From assembly GCA_050084985.1 (NCBI GenBank), contig JBITNC010000001.1:67146001-67210000 (forward strand): a DNA stretch of 64,000 nucleotides, read 5' to 3'. Positions 1 to 11,420 of the stretch are shown piece after piece. The position numbers and the translations under genes were made by a program. How positions within the stretch are numbered: position 1 is the first letter of the stretch; each line of letters begins with the position of its first letter. Under the pieces are notes generated by a model. It was not told the DNA's origin and ran no database searches. It worked only from the letters and a program-made list of their open reading frames with translations. The stretch comes from Nageia nagi. Lineage: Eukaryota; Pinophyta.

Positions 1-1620
1 ACACCACATTAACCAAAAAAGATGACTTTTTGCATTTTTCATGTTTGCTGAAAATTTAAAAACTTGCCAAATTTGCGCCTATTAATAGGAGGAGGAGGTT
101 TGGACAAATTTGCATGCTCTTAGAGGCAAAGTTGAAGGATTATGCATGCTCCTTCACATTTGGATTCTAAAACTTGGTATTTTTGAAGAAATATCCATAT
201 ATTTAATCTTTTTTGCTTTTCAATCATTTTGGAGGATAAATCCATGGTTTGGAGGAGTTTTTCTAGTCCAAATTGCACACTTGGAAGACCAAAATCATGT
301 AGAATCACAAAACCTAGCTCATAAAGGCCAGAAATTGCAATTTTCGCAAGTTTTGGGCATCAAAAAGCTTGGCATAGGTTTTACAAGGCATACAGAGTTT
401 TTTCGAAGTTTCAAAAGTTAGATATCTTGGAAAACCAATGACTAAGATTTAGGGGGGCAATTATTGCTCATTTTCAATAATTTCAAGAGCAAAGTTGCTC
501 AATTTGCCATTTTCCACCCTACCTATCTCTCCAATTTTGATTTTAGAAATTTTGAAAATTTGGTAAATTTTTTAAGCTCTCTCATTGGCTGCCCACTTTT
601 TTCATGATTTTGAAGGAGTAGATAAAATTTTTTTCAAAAAGTTATAACATAAAATTTCTGCAAAATTGGATTTCACATGCTTCTATGATAAAAAATTTCA
701 AAACTTACAAAAAATTTCAAAACTTGGAAAACCAGGACCTATGATTTTAGGGGCAAATTTTGATCATTTTCACTAGTTCCAAGAGCAAAGTTGCTCAATT
801 TAGGATTTCCCATTTTATGTCTTTCTCTAATTTTGATTTTACAAATATTTGAATTTTTGGAAAATTTTCGAGTCCTGTCATTGGCTGTCCAGTTTTTCAT
901 GATTTTAGAGAAGTAGATCTTAGTTTCTTGAAACACGCAAAACATCAATCTTGAGTGGAATTACATATTACAACCCATGAAGCTCAAAAAAATCATTTTT
1001 GACCAATTTTAGGCCTCCATAATGCTAGGCGCAGGTTTGACAAGTTTTGGAATGTTCAAGCCAAGTTTGAAAAGTTCTAAAACTTGGCAAATCCCCCTAG
1101 CAAATTGGAGGGAAAATATTGAGTTTTTTCAAAATTTCCAAGAGCGAAGTACTTATTTTATCATTTGGCATCACACCTTTCTCTTAGATTTTCTATTTGA
1201 CAACTTTGGAATTTTGGGAAAATTCGAAGCATTCCTATTGGCTGCCCTTAACTCCTCTATTATCATTTTTCTGTTTTTTCCACTTTTGAGGGAGCAAAGT
1301 TTGTCCAAATTACAAACTTGAAAAACCAATTTGATGTACAATTGCATTCTCCATGCTCTCAAGCTCAAAAATTTCGAAGTGTACTCTCCATAATGCTAGA
1401 CACAAGTTTTCCCTAGTTTGGAATATTTAGGAAAAATTCAAAAACATGGCAAATCCACCTTAGGAATGTTTTCCCTATTTTATCATTTGTCATCACACCT
1501 TTCTCTTAGATTTTCATTCCAACTTCATTCAAAAAAACACATTTTTCTAGGTCTATGCTCAACTCCATACATCTTGGAAGCATCACTTCTATGTATTCAT
1601 CTCGTCCCCTAGGGAGCTCC
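1..1620. repeat. degenerate AT-rich tandem repeat tract
   Basis: Related blocks recur: a cattggct(g/c)ccc-like core appears near 583, 879 and 1236, each preceded by a ttgattttag/aaatttt stretch. The block 'ccataatgctag' recurs near 1017 and 1389, about 370 bp apart. 'agagcaaagttgctcaattt' occurs near 487 and 782. No ORF here looks real; the short ones lie across the repeats. The tgctaggcgcaggttt block resembles the reverse complement of monomers in the 43.4-45.0 kb array, so this may be a diverged copy of the same satellite-bearing element. That link is inference. Confidence 0.6.
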
Positions 1621-1943
1621 TCCGACCGGAACTAAAAGATTCGAAGCCAAAATGAGCCTGAAACCGGATTCTTCATCACCTTGTGTCATCAAACTCTCTG
1701 TTATCAAGAATCTACATTGCCTATCCAACACTGGAAGGAAGCATTTGCTTGCTAATTTGATCACTTTGGACAAACACTAGTTTGGTGCCTGGATGCCTTC
1801 AATACTCTAGTGATCCTACGTTGAATAAACTGCTTCATATTATCCATGATAACATTCCTTCAAAATGTTGTAGAACTATCTCTTGGACCATCTCACTTGT
1901 GAGCCTTGTCCATTCTAGTTCGCTATATTTGCAAAACCTAGCT

Positions 1944-1986
1944 CCCCAAAATGCTGCATCTTGGGGTGTGTTGTCCAGACACAACA
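1944..1986. repeat. paired-hairpin element terminus
   Basis: CCCCAAAATGC and GCATCTTGGGG form an 11-bp dyad with one mismatch around a single base. It is followed at once by TGTTGT...ACAACA, a second dyad. The same two-hairpin order ends the 4.2-kb insertion at 46,055-46,097, and the first hairpin recurs at 24,319 and 5,773. I read it as the 3' terminus of a related repeat. The 1,620-1,943 stretch before it and 1,987-2,131 after it show no gene. Confidence 0.55.
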
Positions 1987-2131
1987 ACAAATGGGCATGC
2001 CACAAACTGTTATAGGGCTCCAAACATTCACCAAACTATACCAAAAATGCAAACGACTCACTCCACAAGCATATCCACACTAAAATTGCTCAATGTTACA
2101 TAAAGGGAAGCATGATCATGTCAAACGCACA

Positions 2132-2975
2132 TCAATATGAGACAAATAGTGAAGATGCAATGTGTCGCGGTTGTATTAATGATAAATGATGAGATTGATA
2201 CAATGTCAAGCCCAAGAAGGCTCAATGTTTGCCTCCAAGAAGTCAACTAGCGCACACTGTTGTGCAAGAATGGATATTGTTGTCCAAACCACTGTAGAAC
2301 AACAACACTCTACCAGATCTGTGCATGCCACATTGAATGGCTCCCTCATAGGACAGCTTCACAAGAATCAAATGTAGTATTTGCAATACCATTGCATGGA
2401 TTCAAAGGTCCAAACTGCTAGGAACGCCTCAAGGTGAGCAACCTCACAACACGAACACGCCCAAGGGTGCTTCACGCCACAAAGACTTGATTCGTAAAAG
2501 GGGGGTTTCACTATCAAATTCAATCTAATTTTGCAATAAAATTCCACTTCCTTATATAACATCATTGCATCTAGATCTCACCTCAAGGTCATCACCCAAC
2601 CTCCAAAATTTAATGTTGGCTTCTTGGAAGCTCCACAAAGTCAAACATAGGTGCTAAGTAGTCAATCCATGCCTACTGTATGTGTCTAGGGCCTTTACAA
2701 GCCCAACGTGGTTCCTCATCCTCAACGAAGGTGCTTGGGAGTTATACATGACACATGGGGTTCTAGAGTGCATGTGTGGGTGTCTTGGTATCACCATGGG
2801 GCAACGTGGGGGTCCAAAAGTCTTCCCAAGGCTGGTGCATATATACAAGTGCTCCAAAATCCAATGTTGGGGCAATTAAGTGACTGTCCATGCTAGAGTG
2901 CTATCTAGGAGCTATACAGGTCTTGGGATTCCCACAATTACTATTTAGGATCTCCAAGTGCATAGTTAAATAATA
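2132..2975 (+). repeat. dispersed repeat, copy 1
   Basis: This ~840-bp block matches 28,199-29,010 in the same orientation. Shared landmarks in the same order include 'gtattaatgat', 'caagcccaag/caagtccaaa', 'ctcacctcaa(g/a)gtcatcacc', 'gcccaacg', 'gagtgcatgt' and 'aggatctccaagtgcatag'. Neither copy has a coding frame; short ORFs inside are not shared. It may be part of an LTR or of a non-autonomous element. Confidence 0.75.
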
Positions 2976-4827
2976 TTAACTTTAGCGAGGATTTAGCCAA
3001 AACCAGTTCTTACCACTTGGTCCATTGGCTTTTAAAAGTCACATTTGTAAATTTGTTTTCAAATGTACCCCATATGAGCATTGAAGGGATCATGTCTTTT
3101 GATCAAGGAGCACCTTGGAGGCCCACACCTAACCGCATGATAGAAGTTTAACCTTTCTTTTTTTTGTTATCCACCATTTTTGATGACATATCACTTCCCT
3201 CCACTCATCCTAGTCGTATCTTAAAAAGTCAATATTTCCCACCATCCCATGTTCACGCTTGGTCGCACCACTTTTCCAACATACAAAACTAACATCCAAA
3301 TTGGGAGTAGCCAAGACATTTATGCTTCACTCAAGTCTTCATGCTAGATTGGATCCCATAAGGTGCCAAAGGGGAATAAATACATTTGCATTGCATTAAT
3401 TGATTGAGGCACATGTCTTACGTTGTTGCATGATTCAAGACAAGCCAACCAGCTTTTTTCATAACCACTACATCTCGAATTATCAACGTTAATGTGTAAC
3501 CCTTGCAACCAAAAACACAAGGCATATAGGCTTGCCAAGCATCATTAATCTCGCCGCTTGCATCACCCCTAATTCGGTCCACCAATCAATCAGGTCATCC
3601 ACACTAACTTTCTTTGATTTTGCAGGTCCAAGATGCCAAAGATCAATTCCAGACACATGAAGACTAGAGAGCTCCTATTGTCCAGGTGAACAAACCCTAA
3701 CCAGATATAATTTCCAAAAGAAAACCATAAGGACCCCTTGAAAGAGGCCAAATTCATAAACAAACCTTCCAACATCCGAGATATTTATTGGTCTCATATT
3801 TATTGGTCTAGCTACTACCACCTTGTTCCCTTTTGTGACATCGTTCCCAAAAATATGTTGTGAGGTTGGGAGGTGTTGGGGGCTTTTTCTTTCCTAGCCT
3901 TGCTAATTGGAAAATTGGATCACAAGGCTTGTAGAAAGACTGCAACACCTGAGTTGTACGGTGTGATCCTTACCCACTATCAGGACTTTTACCTCAAAAG
4001 TTTGAAAGTGAAGGATGCAAGGGTTCACTCACGTGATAAGGTGAGGATGTTTGAAGTTGTTACCATCTCAAATGAAATTTGTTAATCAACAACTAGAAGG
4101 GTCATTAATCTAGAGATAGTTGTTTCTCAAAAAAAAAAAGGGGGCCATAAGGTTTTGTTGCGAAAGCCATGCAAAAAAAATAGGAAATAGAGAAAAACAG
4201 TCGTGAAAATAAAATGATATAAGAATTAGGTTCTAGGGCTTAATTTTCACCGACTAATACGACCTTCTGAGACTGAACTTGTGCGAGTTTGGTATAGGTT
4301 CCATGCACCCCAATTCCAACTCGAGAGGCGACAACACGAACGTCCTGACAAGAGGAGCTTCGCACTAAGGCAATGAAAGACAAAGTAAGGCATGGATATA
4401 ACTTATTCATGGGGTGAAGTTTCTATGTTAAACGACATACACAAGTCATTTCATAACATATTAATCCCAAGTGCAAACTATGAACGTCACAATCAAACAC
4501 ATCTTGAAATACTTCAAAAGATATTCAATCACTCTTTTATCCACCAACAAGGTTTATAAAATCTCTCAAATGCTCAAGATAGCATTAAAATGTAACACTC
4601 ACTCACATTCATAGTTTCAAATGAAAACAAGCTCACTTCAATTCCTTGAAATTATATCACAATAATTTAAATAGAAAACTTGCAAAGATTGAGAGTGTTA
4701 TGTAAGTAGTCCAATTTGCAAAAAATGTTTTATCCCATCCATCGTTTTTCATTGTGAAACTGTTCCACCTTCTCTCTAGTTTCCATTTGGGGTAGAATTT
4801 CCAAATGGAGTAAGTCCCTCTTTCTAT
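2976..4827. other. no recognisable gene
   Basis: About 1.85 kb without a supportable gene. The longest plus-strand ORF (3,873-4,085, 70 codons) matches nothing I recognise. A run of eleven A near 4,129-4,139 could be the tail of an old retroposed sequence, but I see no target duplication and do not call one. Confidence 0.5.
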
Positions 4828-5139
4828 TCAATCCATCACACCTTGAGTTGTAGCTCTATACTTGCCATGAAGCAACATGTAGACCAAGTATGAAATGACA
4901 TAGAATTTGCGAGTGGTACCTATCGATGACAACTGATCACCTATGATGTCACTCACCACCGTGCTCAACCTGATTCTTCTGCCCCTAGCAATCTCAAGAA
5001 TGAACCAAAAGAACTCCTTCTTGAACTTTGAGGCATCTTCTTTCTTAACAACTCTGGAGTTCTTTTGGTTCATTCTTGAGATTTTGGACGGACGTTTTGT
5101 AACCATGCGCCAACCCTGGGAGTGAGTACGCTCCAACAT
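4828..5139 (-). pseudogene. fragment (copy F) of the repeated gag-like ORF family
   Basis: Read on the minus strand, this gives KKEFFWFILEIARG, then STVVSDIIGDQL, then RKFYVISYLVYMLLHGKYR. These match in order KKEFTRFIIMMSSG, SKVINDTLRHQL and RRFYMNSPPVYLLLHGK of copy B. Only the C-terminal half of the conserved N-terminal domain is present; the fragment ends in unrelated sequence on both sides. A 27-bp inverted repeat (4,991-5,082) lies inside it. Function of the family is unknown. Confidence 0.65.
4991..5082. repeat. perfect 27-bp inverted repeat with 38-bp loop
   Basis: The left arm 4,991-5,017 (begins atctcaagaatgaacc) is the exact reverse complement of the right arm 5,056-5,082 (ends cattcttgagat). 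The arms encode KEFFWFILEI on the minus strand, so both strands read the same short peptide here. This is most simply a local inverted duplication of the copy F fragment. Confidence 0.9.
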
Positions 5140-5289
5140 TGGGTCTCTTGCCTATATGCTTGCTTGCCTTGGTCACCCAACTCACCTAGTAACCTGATTT
5201 TTGTTCTTCCAATCGACTAGACTTATCAATTCTGATGTTTCATTTAAACCTGGGCAACATGTGGGCATCTTTTTGAACCATGCACTAGC

Positions 5290-5520
5290 CTTGTTGTTCC
5301 TTTGCCTTAGATTTTTCATGCTTCCTTTTTCTCCAATTTGGTCCTTGTGTCGGGCGCATCGCCAAGAAAGACAAGATTTTGCCTCGTTGAGGCATGCACT
5401 GGGCTTGCATGTGCCCAGACTTTGTCTTTAAGCCTTCCTTCCTGTATGGATGATACCTAGGCCCAAATGCATGGTTTAAAAAGACAAGATTTTGTCTTTT
5501 TGAAGCATACACTAGCCCTT
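5290..5520 (+). repeat. short dyad repeats upstream of copy A
   Basis: Two related blocks about 115 bp apart contain 'gacaagattttg' followed by '(g/a)ggcatgcactgggc'-type sequence. The second has 10-bp perfect arms (AAAAAGACAA and TTGTCTTTTT at 5,478-5,501). CTGGGC and GCCCAG pair around 5,400-5,420. The position, upstream of a family ORF, parallels the hairpin arrays of copies B and C, but the sequence differs. Confidence 0.5.
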
Positions 5521-5699
5521 GGAGACACCCAATTTACCTTGATCGAGCTCCGACTCTTCCTAGACTCCCTAATTCACCTAAGATCAACTTTTACCCTTCC
5601 CAAACTTAGCTATTTTTAGAGATTTTGCAATTCCTAAGTTGACATGACTAACCCTAGATGAAGGAAGAGGGTAAAACTATAAGGACTTGTCCATGAATC

Positions 5700-8600
5700 C
5701 AGATCTTTGTGAGGCAACTTGGGTGGAACTGATGATGACAAAACGAAGTATATACATTGGTGTGTTGAGGGTCCCCAAAATTGCAAGATTTTGGGGCATG
5801 TTATGTTTCAAAAGAAGTATGCTAACTTCAAGGATCGTGCCCTCTATGATGTTAATAGTGTAAAGATCCTCGATTTTTCTCCCAAAGGTATTGAGGAAGC
5901 CTTCAAGTGGAGCAATGAAAGGGTCATCTACACTGAGAAACATTACTTCGATTACTATTAGAAATCCCATCAGGCCAGGAATCTCATCAGAGACTAGGTC
6001 GAGAAGGAAAGCAAAGAATTCACCAGGAAAAAGTTAATTAATGCGAAGAGGTAGCTTTTTTATCCCACTGTTTTCAACATTAACAGCATGTAGTCTAGGC
6101 TCACTGGCAAAGAGGATGACCTTAAATACGGAAAACAGTTCACCGATCTTATTGTTGTGACTGGGAATAAGCAGAGAATCAAATGGAGTGTGGTAATCAG
6201 TAACTCCCTTCTCCAGTAGCTGGTACATATTGGCTAATCTAAAAGATTCTACATGAATTCCTATCTAGACTATCTCCTCCTCCATAGCAGAAACAGGAAG
6301 TTGGCACATGCAAACATGGACATACCAAATAATCCCACAAAGCCAATATGAAGAGCTTATCCCAATGGAGAAAATCACAATGGGAGAATTACGCCATGAG
6401 AAACATACCATATCAACAAAGAAATCAAAGGCAACCAATTGGGAACTCTTACCAGATTTCTTTCTAGAAGACCCTATGCATACATACATTCTAGTCTATA
6501 ATTCTAATTTAAGACCTTACCTCTTGCCCCGTTATGCCAACAATCGGTTGACCCTATGGAGTTCTACAGACAATTGTTGTTTTTTATAAGAAAATGTATG
6601 GAAGAAGGATGCCACCATAAATATCCCCATCTGCATTCAGGAATACACATGTTCTACTTCGCAAGAAGCTAAGGAGATGAAGAATGAGCTATCTTACAAC
6701 CACTTTAACAAAGAGAAAGCAACCGCTCACTATGATCTAGAAGGAAGAATCCAAGCCTTCTATCAACGTGCCATCAGTAACACGGTTGCCTATGATCATC
6801 AACCTCTAGGCGACAGGGAGAGGTATCAAAGTACAAGGGAAGAAAAATAGAAACAGGAAGTGCACCAAGTACTGGCGGTTGAGGGCGAATTGACCGAAGA
6901 ATACAAAGTCTAAATGTCCCCTAAGTGATTGCTAATGAAAAATCCATCTCCCCCTCAAGGGTAAGAACACACCAAGGACGAATACGAGAACATGCTGCTT
7001 AACGTAGCTCAAAGCCAGATATCCATTCTATAGTACAAGAGATTACTAGAGACATCCATATCATGGCAGAAATTGGGTATCATAACTTTCCATTTCTACT
7101 GCTTGATGATGCTACCCAAACGACGTCCCCATGGTGCCTATAGTACCTTTCAAGGCGAACAATCCCTTGCCATCCCAAATCTCTTAACACCTACGGAAGA
7201 TCGGGTCGAAATTGAAATCCCAAAGCAATTTGAAACAAACACCTAGATGGATGAACACGATTTTCCTAATACTCCCATCATGAACCAACTAGGAGAGCCT
7301 AGCTCGCCTCACCACTCCTCTCCTAGTTCTTCCTCAAATTCTAAGACATTCACAGAATCTTCTAGCTCATCCAAGTCCAGTTCATTTGAAAAAAGAGAAG
7401 AATGTATTGAAAGGGAGCATGAGGATGACAAAGACTCGTAGAATGACTTTGAAGAAAGCCATACTGTAGATGTAGATGGGGAATCTAAGAATGCCAATTA
7501 AACTACACCATCGGAGTTAGCGTGCGTAAAAAAAGTCGCTTCCTCTGAATCCACCACTCCACAAGGAAAGAGGAGGTTGTCACCCAAAAGGAGACCCATA
7601 ATACCCCCAACAAGCCTTAAAATTTGAGCAAAACCCCTACGATAGGGGTGATGGGGGAGATGAGCAAAACAAAGGTGAATATGATGAACAAAGAAAAAAG
7701 AGGAAAAAGTTGGAGCACGGCAACTAAAAACAATTAACTATTCAACACAAGCCAGTCAAAGTCTATAACAAACCATTTAGAATTGAGGAGATCCTAAGAG
7801 AGCTCGCCCCAACAAACAAATATAGCACTCTGGCTAATATCGCGTCAAGTATTGCTCCCCAGAAGCAGTATGATTTTGATATTGACGCAGTCATCAGGGA
7901 TCTACAGATGAGCTACTCGAGTAATGACGATAATTCTAGCCAGAGAATGGAGAATGCTTCTGGAGACTCCCCAATTTCAAAGCCCAAGACTTTTGTCTCC
8001 ATTAAAAAGGAAATAGTGATCAATAATAGATGTTATTCAAAGCAGAAGCATCCACAAGACTTGCAAGATGTACGAGTCCACACCAAGGAGTTCAAAGTTA
8101 AGAAGATTGGGTGGATCAGACGCAAGCATGCCATTAATTATAATGTCGACGAAATGGTCAACAAAGGCATTGAAAAGGAGCAAAAGATCAAGGAGCTAAA
8201 CAAGAAGCTTACAGATAAGAATAAATTGGTGAAATAAATTAAAGCTACCAAGATGTGTATCGAGGATGTCAAGTTACAAGCCTCCCTGAACATAGGTCTA
8301 ATAGCAACAAAGGAAGCCCTGGTAAATGAACTAATGAGAGTTGTCAATTAGCTTTCACTCCAAATGGTTGCTCTCATGGATGAGCAAAAGGTGGAGGAGA
8401 ACACAACCGCAACAATTTTCCATTTGTTGGAGACACTACAGAATCATGAACAAACCATGCAAACCTTGAGAAGGATGTCTACAAGGCAAGCAAATTGAAT
8501 AGAATACTATCAGGATTTTGACCACCATGTGCGCTGGTTGAGATATGCAACAAGGGAACGTGCCAATTTGACAAAGACAAGAATTGACTTGTTTGTTAAG

Positions 8601-8960
8601 ACCTTTTGTATATGTCAGTTACTCCAACCAATCAGGTTTGTTAACGAAGATGGTAACGCAAGCAAAGTTCAGCTTGTAACCCATGAAGTCCAGAATACTA
8701 TATAGAAGCTTCTTTTCACCAAGGACATAAACTTGGTGAAAGCGAGAAAGCACATTGAAAATAAATAGCATTTGGCCATTTAGAAGTTCCAAATGGAATG
8801 CACCTCTTGCTATATCTTAGATTACCAAAATAGGAAGGATGAAGATCTACTAGGTGCAATCACAGTGGGACTCGCCAACGTGAAAGTTTTCTTGGAGGAC
8901 AAGTCTCACAGGATTTCCGAGGAAGTCTTCATTAGTTGCTAGGACGTTTTCACATGATTT
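5700..8960 (+). pseudogene. copy A of the repeated gag-like ORF family (most diverged)
   Basis: Frames shift repeatedly, but blocks collinear with copies B-D can be followed. LDFSPKGIEEAF lies near 5,870 and SKRFYMNSYLDYLLLH near 6,245. A Ser/Glu-rich stretch runs 7,290-7,500 and a motif YDFDIDAVIRDLQ near 7,870 (B has PDVDLDACLRALS). A coiled-coil-like Lys/Glu region follows at 8,150-8,420, and the C-terminal segment ends near 8,950. Many breaks are TAG. No RT, protease or integrase motif is present. Function is unknown; a structural Gag-like role is a guess from the coiled coil and repetitive distribution. Confidence 0.6.
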
Positions 8961-9329
8961 TATTCCACTAACACTATGACGGATAAGTTTTTGATCCCAC
9001 AATTGTAAGCAGACTTGATATGACATTATTGTGTTGTTTGAGTGGTATTTTGCAGCAGCAATTTTTATTTTGTTGATGGTTTTGTTTTCAGTAGTATTAG
9101 GTTTTTTATTGTTGGTTTAGGGCAACAAAGCAATTTATGCTAGAGCAATGATTCATTCAATGAAGTTGTCAGACTTTATGCTATAAGTACCCTAGTCGGG
9201 TCATTTTCAAACGAGGAGTTGCTTTGTTTTTAGAACGAATTTCTTTTGAGGAGAGCTTTAATGAGAAATATTTGGGAAGAATTTGAGTTGAGGTTTCCAA
9301 TTATATCCATGGTTTCATAATTTTGGGAA
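8961..9329. other. no recognisable gene
   Basis: T-rich spacer between copy A and the antisense gypsy fragment. Nothing coding or repeated was recognised. Confidence 0.5.
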
Positions 9330-9943
9330 GCTTTGATATTCATGCAAGTGATGTTCTTTCATTTCATGGGATTGTGGATGCATCGATAACATGTTTGGTA
9401 TGTTGTACTATGTATATATTTACGAGTATTTTCTTTGATTCACCAAAATTCCGAGAATCAAGAACTGGAATGTCCATGTATTGCTGCACTCTAGGCTCGA
9501 AAGCTACTTCGATATGCATGTTCAGGAGCATCGCAATTACCTTGACTTCAGATTTGTCCAGTTGAGTTAACTTCTTGGAACTGTGCGTGAGGGGAAGTTC
9601 CAATTGTTGGCAAATCTTGTGTCATATAACATTTCCAACCACGCTAGAGTCACTATACAATTATGCATGTTCTTGCCCATAATTCGCAATGTTAAAAGGA
9701 ATGGTGGTGACTCCTCCTCTTTTTCTTGTGTAAGGAAAAAGCCTTTGACTTGGTTGGTTTGGATACTTTAGTGGCCCTAGGCACCCATTTATATTTAGCT
9801 TGAGAGACGAACTTGCTCAACTCCTTGGTTGGCTCATACTGTGTATCAATCTGGAGAACATCATACACGAAGGCTCCACACTTGGTCTTTTTTAATTCTT
9901 CCATGAGGTCGTAAGACGAAGCATGGGAGCCTTCTTGAATCAC
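9330..9943 (-). pseudogene. Ty3/gypsy gag-protease fragment
   Basis: On the minus strand, SYDLMEELKKTK (near 9,905) resembles the segment before the retropepsin in non-chromovirus plant gypsy elements. LPLTHSSKKLTQLDKSEVKV followed by HIEVAFEPRVQQYMDIPVLD (9,600-9,440) resembles the end of the aspartic protease domain. A clear D-S/T-G active site is not readable because the frame breaks near 9,690. It is a short remnant with no pol next to it. Confidence 0.5.
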
Positions 9944-10019
9944 TTTCTTCTTTAGACTATTCTCGTGATGACGGCTCTGCTACTGCAGGTACCTATGTTG
10001 ATGGAACAGTAGAAGAAGA

Positions 10020-11140
10020 AGATGCCTCCCCTCAGCGGACATAGACATGCTTGAATTGCGGTGCCGAGTTAAAAGGAGGTGGAGGATTCACTAGGGAAGT
10101 GGAATCCGAAGGAGCGAACAAATTATTCCGAGGGGTCCTTGTGGTCATCGGAGATTTTTCTTTTGAACAAATTGGTATGCCAGCTTTCAAATGCCCTGGC
10201 CCAAGGGCATTTACTTGACTAAGTATAACATTTTGTAAAGGGCCTCGGCACATGTTTTCTGGGACATGCTTTTTCACTCTTCTAAAAGGGTGCACCAAAA
10301 ATTCTGGAACATTTTGAAGTTAAGAATTTTGAGATGCCTGCATTGTTAGGTGCAAGGATTTTGGGACATGCTTTTGCACACCTCCAAAAGGGTGTGACCA
10401 AGTCCTTTTAATGCACTAAAGTTCGCTCGCACATTTATTCGGGGACATCCTTTTGCACATACCCTAAAACATGCATCCACCATGCTAGCTCTGTTAGTTG
10501 ACCTCATTTTGAACCAACCAAGAGGTGACACATGGGGATAGCTGAAGGTTATGTATATATGAAGTCACCCCTTGTATCATTTTATCACCTCATTTCATTT
10601 TGGGCTAAGTCTCCTCGTTGCACCATTTCTGGGACATGCTTAAGGCATCATCTAAATTGGTGCACCCATGAGAAATAAGGGATTGAGGAGCCATATGAAC
10701 TGCCAGTAGCCATTTCTAAGGGAGTGAGCTCGATCTCAAGGTCCATTTTCTGTAATTCACTTCACATTTTTCTATGCTATAGGTTTGCCCTAATTTGACC
10801 AAAATGCATGTTTTCTCACTAGTGCTTCAAGGATTCATCTGAAATAGTGTGCCCAGGTCCAAATCCAGGAATTTGGCTAAGTATACATTATTATCAAGTA
10901 CATTTCACTCTTCTTTCATTTGTGCATGAAAATCTGAGGTGCATGCTTTGCGAGACATGAAAAAGCACATGCCTAAATTCGTGCACCCTAGCATGAAGTG
11001 ATGATCTGGCCCTTTAAGTGCAAAATTGTTGCCCTAAATTTGACTAAGTTATGTGTTTGCCCATCAGCAAACCAATAAAATGCTTTTCAGGCAGTCAAAA
11101 AGCATGTACCCAAATCCATGCACCTTGAGCAATGTGAGCT
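10020..11140 (+). repeat. hairpin-rich repeat array upstream of copy B
   Basis: About seven units of roughly 50-60 bp are spaced 80-170 bp apart, near 10,225, 10,350, 10,425, 10,610, 10,805, 10,930 and 11,050. Each has a core like 'tgggacatgctttt', 'gggacatgctta' or 'aaaaagcatgt', framed by 'gcacc'/'ggtgc'-type ends. The same unit type lies upstream of copy C in the matching position. In both loci the array sits upstream of a TATA box and the ORF start, so it would be promoter-proximal rather than coding. Confidence 0.65.
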
Positions 11141-11236
11141 GAAAATGTCGAAGTATGGAAGAAGCCATGAGTTGAAAGGCTGAAAAGAGAGGTGGCATAC
11201 ATGCAACGTGCCATACATAACCCTCCATGCAACTTT

Positions 11237-11245
11237 TATAAGAGG
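11237..11245 (+). promoter_or_regulatory. TATA box upstream of copy B ORF
   Basis: TATAAGAGG lies 184 bp before the ATG at 11,421. The surrounding segment, including 'gccatacat...ccctc(c/t)atgca' and the later 'gtttggct(a/c)tttg', is shared with the matching place upstream of copy C, where the box is TATAAAATAA. Conservation of both box and spacing supports a real ancestral promoter. Confidence 0.55.
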
Positions 11246-11420
11246 GTAGTCCCAGTTAATTTCTGTAGGTCATTTTTGCAACCTAGACTTGTACGTTTGG
11301 CTATTTGTTTTCTTGCATCTTTCGACACATATCCAATTTGGTGCTTGACAATTTTTGGGGCATTTTTTTACCATAATTCCAGCTTTTTCTATAGTTTTCT
11401 ACATATTTTTAACATTTTAA

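Noticed and set aside
4100-4145. poly(A) tail of a retroposed gene
   Set aside because: There is an A run, but no target duplication or recognisable body was found upstream.
10020-11140. CRISPR-like array
   Set aside because: Units are imperfect dyads with irregular spacing in a plant-type repeat landscape; no identical direct repeats with unique spacers and no cas genes.
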